Assembly: GCA_019873655.1 (NCBI GenBank) | Contig: JAIOAU010000003.1 | Span: 124,001-188,000, forward strand | DNA length: 64,000 nt | Direction of reading: 5' to 3' | DNA from: Chloroflexota bacterium | GTDB lineage: Bacteria; Chloroflexota; Anaerolineae; Anaerolineales; Villigracilaceae | Position numbers and translations under genes: made by a program | Shown here: positions 24,957-34,272 of the stretch, in pieces | How the letters are laid out: each line of letters opens with the position of its first letter | How positions within the stretch are numbered: the first letter of the stretch is position 1 | The notes under the pieces: model-generated | Told to the model about the DNA's origin: nothing | The model's input: only the letters and a program-made list of their open reading frames with translations | Database searches by the model: none

Positions 24957-25721
24957 TCAAACGTAAGAGTCCTTCAGAAAGCGAACCGGCAAGACGAGTC
25001 GTCCCTCGTCTGCATCGCCCACCATGCAAATCTCGTCCGGCGCGGTCGCCGCTCGATAAGCCGTGTACGCCGCCGCCAGCGCGTCGAGTTCCTCGGGCGC
25101 ATAGATGACATCGAGCGGCAGGATTCCCTTGAGCAACTTATGGCGGGTGATTTCCTCGAAGAAATCCATCGGATCCCGAATGCCCAGCCCCGCCTCGAAC
25201 AAAACCAACTGGCGCTGCAATCGGCCCTCCACGCTCGGCTTGGAGAGAGGCGCCTGTCCGAGCAGGGCGCAGAACGTCGCGTGGGGATGCGTCTCCAGAT
25301 ACTGCCGCGCCGCGCCTTCGCTCGGATACGGTTGAAAGCCCATCGTTTGCAGGCGGGCGTACAGATCGAAACCGGCCTGCTGCCAGGCGGCGCACCATTC
25401 CCGCCGCCCCGGCGTGGTCGAGATGGGAATACCGCGCTGACGCAACTCATACTCCGCCAGCCGCATGTCCGCCCCGCGCAGCGGCGTCGCCGTCGAACGC
25501 TGCCCCTCCAGCCGCCGGCGCACGATCCCCGCATTCGGGCGCGGCGGCGCGTTGACCGCCACACAAACCGAGGTCTGGCCCTCCAAAAAAGCGATCACTT
25601 CGTCCTGTTCGCCGCTCCGCAGCGCGGAGAGACGCCCCTCCGCCCCCAGCGCGGCCAGCGTAAACGGCCGCTCTCCGGCGGTCGGATCGATCCCCACAAA
25701 CAGGTCGAATGAGAAATTCAT
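24957..25721 (-). CDS. DUF429-family protein (RNase H-like fold)
   Basis: 254 residues from the ATG at 25721. It opens FSFDLFVGIDPTAGERPFTLAAL, the first acidic strand of the predicted RNase H-like fold of DUF429 proteins. VCVAVNAPPRPNAGIVRRRLEG and YEVFPYPSEG-like words (GFQPYPSEGAARQYLETHPH) follow, also typical. The family is predicted to be a nuclease but lacks an established role. The frame stays open to 26180, but that extension overlaps the opposite-strand tlpA gene and is not credible. Cytoplasmic, monocistronic. Confidence 0.75.
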   Translation of the reverse strand: MNFSFDLFVGIDPTAGERPFTLAALGAEGRLSALRSGEQDEVIAFLEGQTSVCVAVNAPPRPNAGIVRRRLEGQRSTATPLRGADMRLAEYELRQRGIPISTTPGRREWCAAWQQAGFDLYARLQTMGFQPYPSEGAARQYLETHPHATFCALLGQAPLSKPSVEGRLQRQLVLFEAGLGIRDPMDFFEEITRHKLLKGILPLDVIYAPEELDALAAAYTAYRAATAPDEICMVGDADEGRLVLPVRFLKDSYV

Positions 25722-25788
25722 AAGCAACGGTCCAAAACCAAAAGGGTTGTGGTAAACTGCGCCTGGTGAATTTAAGTGTAGAACAAAA

Positions 25789-26349
25789 ATGATTTCCGCG
25801 CAACCGTTTTTCCGCCGCGCCCTGTTGATTGGCATCCTGCTGCTCGGCCTGGGCTGGACCTTCTTCAGTCGCGTGACCACCGAGAACGCCGCCGAGGGGA
25901 GAGCGCCCGCCCCCCAGGCCGGTTTCCCTGCCCCTGCTTTCGAACTGACCGACCTGGATGGGCGGCTCGTCTCGCTGACCGACCTGCGCGGTCGGCCGGT
26001 CATTCTGAATTTCTGGGCCTCCTGGTGCGCTCCCTGCCGGGCCGAGATGCCCGCTCTCCAGGCCGTCGCCGACGAGTACGCCGAACGCGGCCTGGTGATC
26101 CTGGCCGTCAACGCCGCCTTCCAGGATCGGGCGGAGGACGCGGTCGCCTTCGTCGCCCAGAACGGCCTGACCTTTCCCATCCTCCTCGACCGCGATGGTC
26201 AGGTCAACCGGCGGTACCAAGTCCACTCGCTGCCCACCACCTTCTTCATCGGCCCAGACGGGCTGATTCGCGAAGTCGTGATCGGCGGCCCGATGAGTTC
26301 TGCTTCCCTGCGGGTCCGAGCCGAGTCGCTCCTGGAAAGCGTCCCCTGA
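25789..26349 (+). CDS. TlpA/ResA-like membrane-anchored thioredoxin
   Basis: 186 residues with an uncleaved N-terminal anchor (10-25) and an extracytoplasmic thioredoxin domain. The redox site is WCAPC (Cys80, Cys83) in LNFWASWCAPCRAEMP, and the cis-Pro region is HSLPTTFFIGPDG. It reduces or oxidises disulfides outside the membrane; ResA/TlpA relatives prepare apocytochromes for heme attachment, which would suit the multiheme cytochromes nearby. Its stop overlaps the start of the Lgt-like gene (TGATG), so the two are translationally coupled. Confidence 0.9.
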   Translation: MISAQPFFRRALLIGILLLGLGWTFFSRVTTENAAEGRAPAPQAGFPAPAFELTDLDGRLVSLTDLRGRPVILNFWASWCAPCRAEMPALQAVADEYAERGLVILAVNAAFQDRAEDAVAFVAQNGLTFPILLDRDGQVNRRYQVHSLPTTFFIGPDGLIREVVIGGPMSSASLRVRAESLLESVP

Positions 26350-27134
26350 TGTTCCCGACCCTGCCGATTGGCCCCCTCTCCATCCAGACCCCCGGCCTGC
26401 TTCTGCTGATTGGCGTTTTCCTTGGCCTGAACCTGGCCGAACGGCGCGCCGCGCCGCGCGGCGTACCTGCCGACCGGCTGTACTCGCTGGTCTTCGTCAT
26501 GTTCCTGAGCGGACTCGCCGGGGCCCGGCTTTCCTTCGCCGCCCAGCATCCGGCCGCCTTCCGCGCCGCGCCCCTCAGCCTGTTCGCCCTCGACCCGGCG
26601 CTGCTCGACCCCTTCGGCGGGCTGGCGACCGCCGCCCTGGCCGCCCTGATCGCCGGCCGCCGCTGGGGACTGGCCCTCTGGCCGACCCTGGACGCCTTCA
26701 CCCCCGCCCTGGCAGTGACAGCCGTTTTCATCGGCCTGGCCAATCTGGCCAGCGGGAAGGCTTTCGGCGCGCCCACTTCCCTGCCCTGGGGCATCCCGCT
26801 TTGGGGCGAAAGCCGTCATCCGACCCAGGTCTACCAGGCGCTCGGCTCGGCGATCATTCTGGCGATTCTGTGGAAACGCTTCGGCCGCCCCGCGCCGCCG
26901 GAGGGCGGTCTCTTTCTGCAATTTGCCGCCCTGACGGCCGGCCTGATTCTCTTCGTGGAAGCCTTCCGCGGCGACAGCCGTCTGCTGTTTGGCGGCCTGC
27001 GCCAGACGCAAGTCATCGCCTGGATCGCGCTGGCGCTCTGCCTGGGGCTGCTGGAACGAAAACGTTCCCGCCTCGCCGCGGAAGCCGGCGCCGGCGACCC
27101 GCTTTCGGAAAACCGAAGCCCACAACAGCAATAG
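26349..27134 (+). CDS. Divergent prolipoprotein diacylglyceryl transferase-like protein
   Basis: 261 residues, seven predicted transmembrane helices. The Lgt words GESRHPTQVYQAL and the closing GGLRQTQV are present, but the usual GRIGNFINGE signature reads GLANLASGKAFG, so key phosphatidylglycerol-handling residues may be altered. It could be a true but divergent Lgt, since the window encodes several lipoproteins, or a paralogue recruited to thiol or cytochrome biogenesis. Translation is coupled to tlpA by overlap. The start at 26349 is favoured by that overlap. Confidence 0.7.
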   Translation: MFPTLPIGPLSIQTPGLLLLIGVFLGLNLAERRAAPRGVPADRLYSLVFVMFLSGLAGARLSFAAQHPAAFRAAPLSLFALDPALLDPFGGLATAALAALIAGRRWGLALWPTLDAFTPALAVTAVFIGLANLASGKAFGAPTSLPWGIPLWGESRHPTQVYQALGSAIILAILWKRFGRPAPPEGGLFLQFAALTAGLILFVEAFRGDSRLLFGGLRQTQVIAWIALALCLGLLERKRSRLAAEAGAGDPLSENRSPQQQ

Positions 27135-27136
27135 AA

Positions 27137-27517
27137 ATGACTACGCGCATGGATCGCCTGTTCATCGAAAACCTGCGCATCCGCGCCATCCTCGGCGTGT
27201 ACGAGTGGGAACGGCATACCCCCCAGGATGTTCTGGTGAGCGTTTCGCTCTTCCTCGACACGCGCCGCGCCGCCCGCGCCGACGACCTCCCCGGCAGCGT
27301 CAATTACGCGGAGTTAGCCGAGGAGATACGCGCCCTCGTCGAGCGGGCGCGGCGGCGCACCGTCGAGGCCCTGGCCGAGGACATCGCCCGGCTGTGCCTC
27401 GGCCGGCCGGGGGTCCGCAAAGTGACCGTTTCCGTCCGCAAACCCCAGGCCATCGCCGAGGCCGATTCGGCCGGAGTGGAAATCGAACGCCGCAAGCCTA
27501 GAACTGCAAAGGCATAG
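27137..27517 (+). CDS. folB: Dihydroneopterin aldolase
   Basis: Converts 7,8-dihydroneopterin to 6-hydroxymethyl-dihydropterin and glycolaldehyde in folate synthesis. 126 residues. Family words are [32 protein letters not shown] and [23 protein letters not shown], with the catalytic Glu and Lys in the first and last segments. The start may be 27137 or 27149 (MDRLF); the former lies 2 bp past the Lgt-like stop. Its 3' end overlaps the oppositely oriented folE by 20 bp. Confidence 0.88.
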   Translation: MTTRMDRLFIENLRIRAILGVYEWERHTPQDVLVSVSLFLDTRRAARADDLPGSVNYAELAEEIRALVERARRRTVEALAEDIARLCLGRPGVRKVTVSVRKPQAIAEADSAGVEIERRKPRTAKA

Positions 27518-28133
27518 CGCCGCGGGCGATGTTTTCGAGAAATTCCTGCCGCGTCGCCAGGTTGGCGCGGAACGCGCCGTGCATGGCCGAGGTGGTCATG
27601 CGGGCGTTGTGTTTCTGCACGCCGCGCATGGACATGCACAGGTGCAGCGCTTCGATGACGACGGCCACCCCTTGCGGCTTCAACAGATCGCGCAGGAAAT
27701 CGGCAATCTGGCGCGTCATCCGTTCCTGGACCTGCAAACGGCGGGCGTACATATCCACCACGCGCGGAATTTTCGAAAGTCCCAGCACCTTGCCATTGGG
27801 GATGTAAGCCACGTGCGCCCGCCCGATGAAGGGCAGCATGTGGTGTTCGCACAGGCTGTAGAATTCGATATCGCGCACGAGCACCATCTCGTCATACTTG
27901 ACTTCGAAGAGCGCATCGTTGACCAGCGCCTGTGGATCGACGCGGTAGCCGGAGAGCAATTCGGCGTAGGCGCGTGCAATGCGGGCGGGGGTATCTTTCA
28001 GCCCCTGGCGGCGGGGGTCTTCCCCCACCGCCTTGAGCAGCTGGACGACCGCGCGCTGAACGGCGCGGCCGTCGATTCCGCTGCGGGCGAGCAATTCGTC
28101 GGTGAGATTGTCATCGTAATCGTAGGATTCCAT
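27498..28133 (-). CDS. folE: GTP cyclohydrolase I
   Basis: First step of folate/pterin synthesis, GTP to 7,8-dihydroneopterin triphosphate. 211 residues from the ATG at 28133, which has GGAG 5 bp upstream. Zinc ligands are visible: Cys and His of [12 protein letters not shown] and the Cys of [10 protein letters not shown]. Also conserved are [30 protein letters not shown] and QEFLENIA. folB converges from the other strand and overlaps its 3' end, so two enzymes of one pathway meet tail to tail. Confidence 0.95.
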   Translation of the reverse strand: MESYDYDDNLTDELLARSGIDGRAVQRAVVQLLKAVGEDPRRQGLKDTPARIARAYAELLSGYRVDPQALVNDALFEVKYDEMVLVRDIEFYSLCEHHMLPFIGRAHVAYIPNGKVLGLSKIPRVVDMYARRLQVQERMTRQIADFLRDLLKPQGVAVVIEALHLCMSMRGVQKHNARMTTSAMHGAFRANLATRQEFLENIARGAMPLQF

Positions 28134-28148
28134 ATTTCTCCATGAAAA

Positions 28149-28174
28149 CTGGCCCGGCAGGGTTTCCGGGCCAG
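28149..28174 (-). terminator. Terminator of hpf transcript
   Basis: CTGGCCCGG (28149-28157) and CCGGGCCAG (28166-28174) form a 9-bp perfect stem with an 8-nt loop. On the minus strand AGTTTTC follows. It separates hpf from folE. Confidence 0.6.
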
Positions 28175-28208
28175 CGCCGTAACCTTTCAAAAAGCCAAAG
28201 CGTTGCTT

Positions 28209-28769
28209 CTAGCCGACCTTCGGCTCGATCAGGCCATAGGTTCCATCGCGGCGGCGATAGAGGACGTTGATCTGGCCGGTCTCGGCGTTGAAGAAAATGA
28301 AGAAGTTGTCGTGGCTGAGCAGTTTCATCTGTTCGAGCGCCTCTGCTTCCGTCATGGGGTGCAGTTCGAAGGCTTTTCGGCGGACGATTTCGGAGGTCTC
28401 GGCGGCTTCTTCTTCGGCCGCAACGGCCACGACCTCGGCAGCCGAACGGCCGTCGCCCCGGCCGCGGCGGCGTTTGCCCTTGAGGCGCTCGATCTGGCGC
28501 TGCATCTTATCGAGCGCGGCGTCGAAGGCCGTCATGATTTCGTCGGCACGCTCTTCGGTGCGCAAGAGGTAGCCGCGGCCGCGGAGAGTGATTTGAGCGA
28601 CGAAGCGGTCGCTGGCGCTGCGCGCCGATTTGACATAAGTGGCATCCACCCGTATCTCGTTGAGGTTGCGCAAGAAGCGGCTCAGTTTGCCCACCTTCTT
28701 GGTCAGGGTCTCGCGCATTTTGTCGGTCAGGTCCAGGTTGCGTGTGAAGATTTCTGTTCTAACGGTCAT
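28209..28769 (-). CDS. hpf: Long-form ribosome hibernation promoting factor
   Basis: Dimerises ribosomes in stationary phase or starvation. 186 residues: S30AE/YfiA N-terminal domain (about 1-100), a basic then acidic linker (KGKRRRGRGD... EEEAAETSE) and the C-terminal dimerisation domain (KAFELHPMTEAEALEQM, DNFFIFFNAETGQINVLYRRRDGTYGLIEP), i.e. the long HPF type. Start at 28769 with AGGAGG at ideal distance. It lies after comF on the same strand, an arrangement seen in many bacteria. Confidence 0.95.
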   Translation of the reverse strand: MTVRTEIFTRNLDLTDKMRETLTKKVGKLSRFLRNLNEIRVDATYVKSARSASDRFVAQITLRGRGYLLRTEERADEIMTAFDAALDKMQRQIERLKGKRRRGRGDGRSAAEVVAVAAEEEAAETSEIVRRKAFELHPMTEAEALEQMKLLSHDNFFIFFNAETGQINVLYRRRDGTYGLIEPKVG

Positions 28770-28829
28770 AGGTTCCTCCTGAAAGTTTGGGGTGAGGCGA
28801 TTCAAACCTTTTTGCAAACGGCCTTGACT

Positions 28830-29603
28830 TCATACAATTTGCAGCCCATGCTGAGGCAGGGCGCGCGCCAGAGTCAGCGCCAGGACGGAACAAGCGCCGG
28901 CCTCGAGAAAAGCCTGGGCGCAGGCCGAGAGGGTCGCGCCGGTGGTGGCGACGTCGTCAACGATCAGCACGGTTTTGCCGTCCGCCTGGCGGGCGTCGGC
29001 CCAAAAAGCCGACCGCATGTTCTCACGGCGTTCTTCGGCCGAAAGACCGACCTGAGAGCGGGTCTCACGCACGCGTCGAATCGCCGCCGGGGCATATTGC
29101 CAGCCGGCAAAGACGGCCAGAGGCCAGGCGATCAAGGCCGCCTGATTGTAACCGCGTTCCTTCATGCGCCGCTGTCCCAGGGGAACGGGAGCCACCAGGT
29201 CCACCGACCAGCCCTGTTGCCGGGCAAAGACCGCCATCGGACGGGCCAGCGCCTCGCCCAGCGCCACGTTGCGGCGGTACTTGAGTCGATGGAGGGCGTT
29301 TCGGACCGGGCCTTCGAACACCGCCCAAGAACGCAAAGCCCCAAAGGCGGGCCGCTCCGAGCGACAGGCAGAACATAAGTTTCCACCATCAACGGGAATG
29401 CCGCACGCCTCACACACAGGCGCAGGGACGGGTCTCACCGCCGCCTGGCAATCGGGACACCAACGGTATCCGCTGCGGCTACAACCCCCACACTGGGGCG
29501 GATACAGCCAATCGAGGCAGCCCCACACCCACTGGACGAGAGAATATCGCCAGGACACGGTTAGAGATGCGGCTAGAAGCCCAATCCTTGGAAAGTTCGC
29601 CAC
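28830..29603 (-). CDS. comF: ComF-family phosphoribosyltransferase-like protein
   Basis: Related to the DNA-uptake protein ComFC. 257 residues: N-terminal zinc ribbon (CGGCSRSGYRWCPDC and CEACG...CSAC) followed by a phosphoribosyltransferase fold with the PRPP loop TVLIVDDVATTGATL and the family word MKERGYNQAALIA. Probably helps import or process transforming DNA. If translation starts at 29603 its first 31 bases overlap the end of tadC; a GTG start a few codons later would reduce this. Being downstream of a Tad pilus operon, it may share expression with it. Confidence 0.88.
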   Translation of the reverse strand: MANFPRIGLLAASLTVSWRYSLVQWVWGCLDWLYPPQCGGCSRSGYRWCPDCQAAVRPVPAPVCEACGIPVDGGNLCSACRSERPAFGALRSWAVFEGPVRNALHRLKYRRNVALGEALARPMAVFARQQGWSVDLVAPVPLGQRRMKERGYNQAALIAWPLAVFAGWQYAPAAIRRVRETRSQVGLSAEERRENMRSAFWADARQADGKTVLIVDDVATTGATLSACAQAFLEAGACSVLALTLARALPQHGLQIV

Positions 29604-30523
29604 AGCCGCAGCGCGGCGGGCGTCATCAGGACGATCATGATGGTCGGAAAAATAAACCCGCCCATCGGCAACAGCATCTTGATCGGGGCTTTGTGCGCTT
29701 CCTCTTCTGCCCGCTGACGCCGTTTCATCCGCATTTGGTCCGATTGGATGCGTAGCACCTTGGCCATGCTGACGCCCAACTGCTCGCTCTGAATGACGGC
29801 CGCCACGAAACTGGTCATCTCGGGGATGCCGATGCGGTCGGCCATGTCCTTCAACGCCTCGCGCCGGATTTTTCCCAACTGGATTTCGCGAATGACCCGT
29901 CCAAAGGCGAGCGCCAGTTCATTGTCCCACTTTTCATTGATCTTCGACATGGCGGCGTCGAGGCCCAGGCCGGCCTCCACGCAGATGGTCAGTAGGTCGA
30001 GGGCGTCGGGCATGGCTTTGCGGATTGATTTCTGGCGGCTGGTGATTCGACTCCGCAGCCACATTTGCGGCAAAAAGAAGCCCAGAAAGATCAACCCCAG
30101 GTTGATCAAAATCTCCGCCCCCGGCGAAAGGCCGCTGGAGACGCGGGAAAGGAGAAAGAAGAAACCGCCCAGCACGACAGGGATAATGAGATTCAAAGAA
30201 AGAAAGGCGGTCGGGGTCAGACGGCCGGGGTTGCCGGCCATTTCCAGTTGCTTGGCCGTGTTTTCTCGAACACGCTCCGGCGTGATGCGGGCCGACAATT
30301 CGCCGATTTTGACCATCATCGGATAGATGACGCGGTCGACGAACGGCTGCGACATTTCGATTTCTTCGAGCGAGGCCATCTCGCCCCGGCTGGCGAACTC
30401 GGCCAGGCGGGCCGAGAGCGGATCCTCCTCGACGTTACGGCGGCGCATGCCGGCGATGATCAACCCTACCGCCCCAATGACAACCGCCAACAAAATCAGA
30501 ATCACGATGACGGTGATCAACAT
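29573..30523 (-). CDS. tadC: Tad pilus inner-membrane platform protein
   Basis: 316 residues, type II secretion F-domain protein. An N-terminal helix, a cytoplasmic domain, and the family segment (AMPDALDLLTICVEAGLGLDAAMSKI; AAVIQSEQLGVSMAKVLRIQ) between transmembrane pairs; the C-terminus has the last helix. With TadB it forms the membrane platform on which TadA drives Flp pilus assembly. It begins one base after the tadB stop. Confidence 0.92.
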   Translation of the reverse strand: MLITVIVILILLAVVIGAVGLIIAGMRRRNVEEDPLSARLAEFASRGEMASLEEIEMSQPFVDRVIYPMMVKIGELSARITPERVRENTAKQLEMAGNPGRLTPTAFLSLNLIIPVVLGGFFFLLSRVSSGLSPGAEILINLGLIFLGFFLPQMWLRSRITSRQKSIRKAMPDALDLLTICVEAGLGLDAAMSKINEKWDNELALAFGRVIREIQLGKIRREALKDMADRIGIPEMTSFVAAVIQSEQLGVSMAKVLRIQSDQMRMKRRQRAEEEAHKAPIKMLLPMGGFIFPTIMIVLMTPAALRLWRTFQGLGF

Positions 30524-30524
30524 A

Positions 30525-31484
30525 TCACACCTCGATGTTCGCGATCCGGGTCATCGTAAAGTAGCCCAATCCAATCATGACTGCGGCCACCCCCAACGCA
30601 ATCCAGCCGCAGGGGGAATTTTCGGGGGCAAAGAATTCCCGAATGTAACTGGGATTCAGGAACCACAGGATGCAAATCAGGCCGATCGGCATGAGCGAGA
30701 GAAGCCGACCGGAATACATGACCTGGGAAGTCAGGACGCGAATCTCGCCCTTGATGCGAATGCGCTCGCGGATGGTGTACGAGATGACATCCAGAATCTC
30801 GGCCAGGTTGCCGCCGACCTCGCGCTGCACGTTGATGGCGGTAACGACGAAATCCAGGTCCTCGCTGGGAATGCGCCGCAGCAGGTTATCCAGGGCGCGC
30901 TCCATCGGGATACCTAACTGAATTTCCTGCACCACCCGCCGGAACTCATCGCACAGAGGCGGCGGCATCTCTTTGCTCACCGCTTCCATGGCCTGGAGGG
31001 TAGAATAGCCCGCCCGCAGACCGTTCACCATCAGGTTCAGCATGTCGGGCAATTGATCGTTGAAGCGGATCAGCCGCCGCCGCTGCTGCTGTTTGAGGTA
31101 CATGTTGGGCAGGAACAACCCGACCACGGCTCCGATGCCAGCCGAAATGGCCTCGCGCCCGCCGAGCAGATAAGCAATGCCCGCCATGACGATGACTACA
31201 ATCACGTAGAGAGCAATGTACTCGCCCGGCTTGAATTTCAGGTCGGCGCGCGCCAGTTCCTTGGAGAGTCTCTCGCCCCAACTGGATTTCTCGACGCGCT
31301 TGTTCACCCAATCCGTCAGGGCAGAGGTCTCAGGCTTCTGAGCCTGCGGTTTCTCTTCTTCGAGGTATTTCCCCAGGCGCTCTTCCAGGTCGGCGCGTTT
31401 GCTGGTCGCCGAGACGACCACGCCGACGATCAACAACACCAGGATCAAACCGCCGCCGATGAACAGGATCGTGATGGGATCCAT
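30525..31484 (-). CDS. tadB: Tad pilus inner-membrane platform protein
   Basis: 319 residues, N-terminal membrane helix (VLLIVGVVVSA), charged cytoplasmic region, two central helices (IVVIVMAGIAYLLGG) and the T2SSF domain (LPDMLNLMVNGLRAGYSTLQAMEAVSKEMPPP; VNVQREVGGNLAEIL-like INVQREVGGNLAEILD). Partner of TadC in the pilus platform. It lies 39 bp downstream of tadA. Confidence 0.92.
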   Translation of the reverse strand: MDPITILFIGGGLILVLLIVGVVVSATSKRADLEERLGKYLEEEKPQAQKPETSALTDWVNKRVEKSSWGERLSKELARADLKFKPGEYIALYVIVVIVMAGIAYLLGGREAISAGIGAVVGLFLPNMYLKQQQRRRLIRFNDQLPDMLNLMVNGLRAGYSTLQAMEAVSKEMPPPLCDEFRRVVQEIQLGIPMERALDNLLRRIPSEDLDFVVTAINVQREVGGNLAEILDVISYTIRERIRIKGEIRVLTSQVMYSGRLLSLMPIGLICILWFLNPSYIREFFAPENSPCGWIALGVAAVMIGLGYFTMTRIANIEV

Positions 31485-31523
31485 ACCTTACCTGCCAAGA
31501 ACAAGAATTCGCGACGACAACCT

Positions 31524-32942
31524 TTAGTACCGCCGCCGCTCGCCGACGCCAAAGATCGAGGGCGGGAGGTGAATGCCGGCGGCTTCGATTTTATCCATGA
31601 ACTTGGGCCGCAAGCCGGTCGGACGCAGCCGGCCAACCACTTTACCGTTCTCGTATCCGGTCTGCTCGAAGGTAAAGATTTCGGTCATCGTGATGACATC
31701 CCCCTCCATCCCGCTGACCTCGGTGATGCTGACCACCTTGCGCGAGCCATCGCGCAGACGCTCCTGATGGATGATCATGTCAATGGCCGAGGCAATCTGC
31801 TCGCGGATGGCGCGCACAGGCAAATCCATGCCTGCCATCAGGGTCATCGTCTCGAGGCGGGAGAGGGTGTCGCGCGGCGAGTTGGAGTGGGCGGTCGTCA
31901 TCGAGCCGTCATGGCCGGTGTTCATCGCCTGGAGCATGTCCAGCGCCGCCTCATCGCGAATCTCGCCGACGACGATTCGGTCGGGACGCATACGCAGCGA
32001 GTTGATCACCAGTTGACGGATGGTGATCTCGCCGCGGCCCTCGATGTTGGGCGGGCGCGATTCGAGCGTCACCACATGTTCCTGACGCAACTGCAACTCG
32101 GCGGCGTTCTCGATGGTGATGATGCGCTCGTCGCCGGGGATGAAACTGGAGAGGATGTTCAGCAGCGTCGTCTTGCCGGAACCGGTGCCGCCCGAGATGA
32201 CGATATTCAACTTGGCCTCGACGCAGGCCTTGATGAACTGCAACGCCTCGGGCGTAATCGAGCCGTATTGAATCAACTGCTCGATGGTGATCGGATTCTT
32301 GGCGAACTTACGGATGGTCAGCACCGGCCCGACCAGCGAGATGGGAGGGATGACCGCGTTCACGCGCGAACCATCGGGCAGACGGGCGTCCACATACGGG
32401 CTTGACTCATCGATACGCCGTCCCAGCGGAGCAACGATGCGGTCAATGATGCGCATCACGTGGTCATTGCTTTCGAAGGTGACCGGCACGCGATGGATTT
32501 TGCCCTTGCGCTCGATATAGATGTTCTTGGCCCCGTTGACCATGATTTCTGTGACCGACTCGTCCTCCAAAAGAGGCTGGAGCGGGCCAAAACCCAGGAT
32601 TTCGGCCGCGATCTGCTCGAACAGGCGGGCGCGCTCCGGCCTGGAAAGGACAATGTTCTCCTCCGAAAGAATCTGCTCGAACAGTTCCTGAATGGTGCGC
32701 CGGACCTCGTCGGTGCGGCTGATGTCCATCGAGGGATCCAGTTCGGCCAGCAATTTGTTCTGGACGCGGGTCTTCAAATCGAAGTACGTGCCGGCCTGGG
32801 GAGCGGCGCTGGGCGCGCTGACCCGCCGCGCCTGCAACTGCGAGAGGCGGGAGGCCTCTCCCGAGGACGCCGCCGGGCCGACTCCCGAGGACGTCTCACC
32901 GCCCCCGGATTGACCTTGCTCAATTCGTTTGAGTAGAGACAT
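31524..32942 (-). CDS. tadA: Tad pilus assembly ATPase
   Basis: 472 residues, CpaF/TadA-type secretion ATPase. N-terminal helical region, then Walker A GGTGSGKTTLLN, an Asp box (ITIENAAELQL), a His box (MTTAHSNSPRDTLSRLE) and the typical GFGPLQPLLEDESVTEIMVNG. It powers pilin polymerisation and possibly retraction in Tad systems. In the middle of the tad operon, 18 bp after tadZ. Confidence 0.95.
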   Translation of the reverse strand: MSLLKRIEQGQSGGGETSSGVGPAASSGEASRLSQLQARRVSAPSAAPQAGTYFDLKTRVQNKLLAELDPSMDISRTDEVRRTIQELFEQILSEENIVLSRPERARLFEQIAAEILGFGPLQPLLEDESVTEIMVNGAKNIYIERKGKIHRVPVTFESNDHVMRIIDRIVAPLGRRIDESSPYVDARLPDGSRVNAVIPPISLVGPVLTIRKFAKNPITIEQLIQYGSITPEALQFIKACVEAKLNIVISGGTGSGKTTLLNILSSFIPGDERIITIENAAELQLRQEHVVTLESRPPNIEGRGEITIRQLVINSLRMRPDRIVVGEIRDEAALDMLQAMNTGHDGSMTTAHSNSPRDTLSRLETMTLMAGMDLPVRAIREQIASAIDMIIHQERLRDGSRKVVSITEVSGMEGDVITMTEIFTFEQTGYENGKVVGRLRPTGLRPKFMDKIEAAGIHLPPSIFGVGERRRY

Positions 32943-32960
32943 TTCGACCTCCTGCTACCA

Positions 32961-34196
32961 CTAGCGCCGGGACGCTTCCGCTCCCAGGCTGTCCACCGCT
33001 AAGAGTCGGGAACGCAGCGCCTCGGCCAGCATGAAAATTCCCCGCGCTGCGGGCTGAGTCTTGTTATCCAGGACGAAGGGGACGCCGCGGTTGACCGACG
33101 GGATGACCACCCGCTCGTCCAGGGGAATGACGGCCACCACCTCTTGCTTGAGATTTTCGCCCACTTTCTCGGGCGTGATGGCAATCCGCCTGTCGAAGCG
33201 GTTCATCGTAAAAGCGACCTTGCTGGACGGGATTCCCAGCGTTTGAAGCAAATCCAAAAACAGACGGCCATCTTTGATCGAGGGAATGTCCTGCGTGGTA
33301 ATCAGCACCACCGTATCGCAGACATCCAACACCGCCAAAGTAATATCGTTCAAGTAAGAACAGGTGTCCACGACAACATAGGCGTAGAGGCGGCGCAAAT
33401 ACTCCAGCAGTTCACTGACCTGGTCGGGTTTGATGCTTTCGGCTTGTTCGGGGCGCGGCGGCGCTGCCAGGACGTGCATCCCCGAAGCGGCGTGCTTGAT
33501 CATGACGTCGCTTACGATTTCGGGGTCCAGTTCAGACGCCCGAGGCGCCAGGTCTAAAATCGTGTTCTTGCCCTGTTCGTTCAGGAACACCGCCACATCG
33601 CCGAACTGCAGGTTGGCGTCCACCAGGGCCACGGGCGTATCCTCGTTATGGAGCGCAAGCGCCAGATTGACCGCCACCGTCGTGCAGCCGGTTCCCCCCT
33701 TGGGGCTGTAGACCATGATCACCTTTCCCTGAGCCGCCGCCCCCATCGGCATCGCCTGAGGCAGCCCCGGCATGGGAGCAGGATAGACCTGGACGCTCTT
33801 GGCCCGCTCTTCGCGCGCCAGGGCCCCGGCGCGGCGGATGGCGGCGGTCAATTCGTCTGCCATCGGCGGCTTGGTCAGGAAGTCGCGCGCCCCAACGAGC
33901 ATGGCCCGCCGCATGTAGTTCTGGTCGCCCTGGACAGAGAGAATGACCACCTGGACATGCGGCATCTTCTGCCGGATCGCTTCGGTCGCGGTAATGCCGT
34001 CCATATCCGGCATGTTGATATCCATCAACACCACATCTGGCGATAATTCCTGCGCCATCTGGATCGCTTCGCGCCCGGTGCGGGCCGCGCCGACCACCTC
34101 CATGTCCGCCTCGAATTGCAATAATTTGCGGACGTTTTCGCGCGTTTCGGCAACGTCATCCACAATCAGGACTTTGATCTTATCGCCATTGGCCAT
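32961..34196 (-). CDS. cpaE: TadZ/CpaE-like ParA ATPase with receiver domain
   Basis: 411 residues. An N-terminal response-regulator receiver domain (phosphoacceptor-like Asp59 in VVLMDINMPD, plus the acidic pair DD13-14) is followed by a ParA/MinD-type ATPase (deviant Walker A SPKGGTGCTT, about 164-173). TadZ proteins localise the pilus machine. The receiver domain keeps the full phosphorylation set, so it could receive phosphate, perhaps from the DegS-like kinase encoded just upstream (35573-36619). That link is inferred. Confidence 0.9.
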   Translation of the reverse strand: MANGDKIKVLIVDDVAETRENVRKLLQFEADMEVVGAARTGREAIQMAQELSPDVVLMDINMPDMDGITATEAIRQKMPHVQVVILSVQGDQNYMRRAMLVGARDFLTKPPMADELTAAIRRAGALAREERAKSVQVYPAPMPGLPQAMPMGAAAQGKVIMVYSPKGGTGCTTVAVNLALALHNEDTPVALVDANLQFGDVAVFLNEQGKNTILDLAPRASELDPEIVSDVMIKHAASGMHVLAAPPRPEQAESIKPDQVSELLEYLRRLYAYVVVDTCSYLNDITLAVLDVCDTVVLITTQDIPSIKDGRLFLDLLQTLGIPSSKVAFTMNRFDRRIAITPEKVGENLKQEVVAVIPLDERVVIPSVNRGVPFVLDNKTQPAARGIFMLAEALRSRLLAVDSLGAEASRR

Positions 34197-34272
34197 GCAT
34201 ACACTCCGGATACAGCAACGTGATTGAAGCGTTCAAGATGCGGACCTAAACTCACTCGCCGTCGACTCCGGT

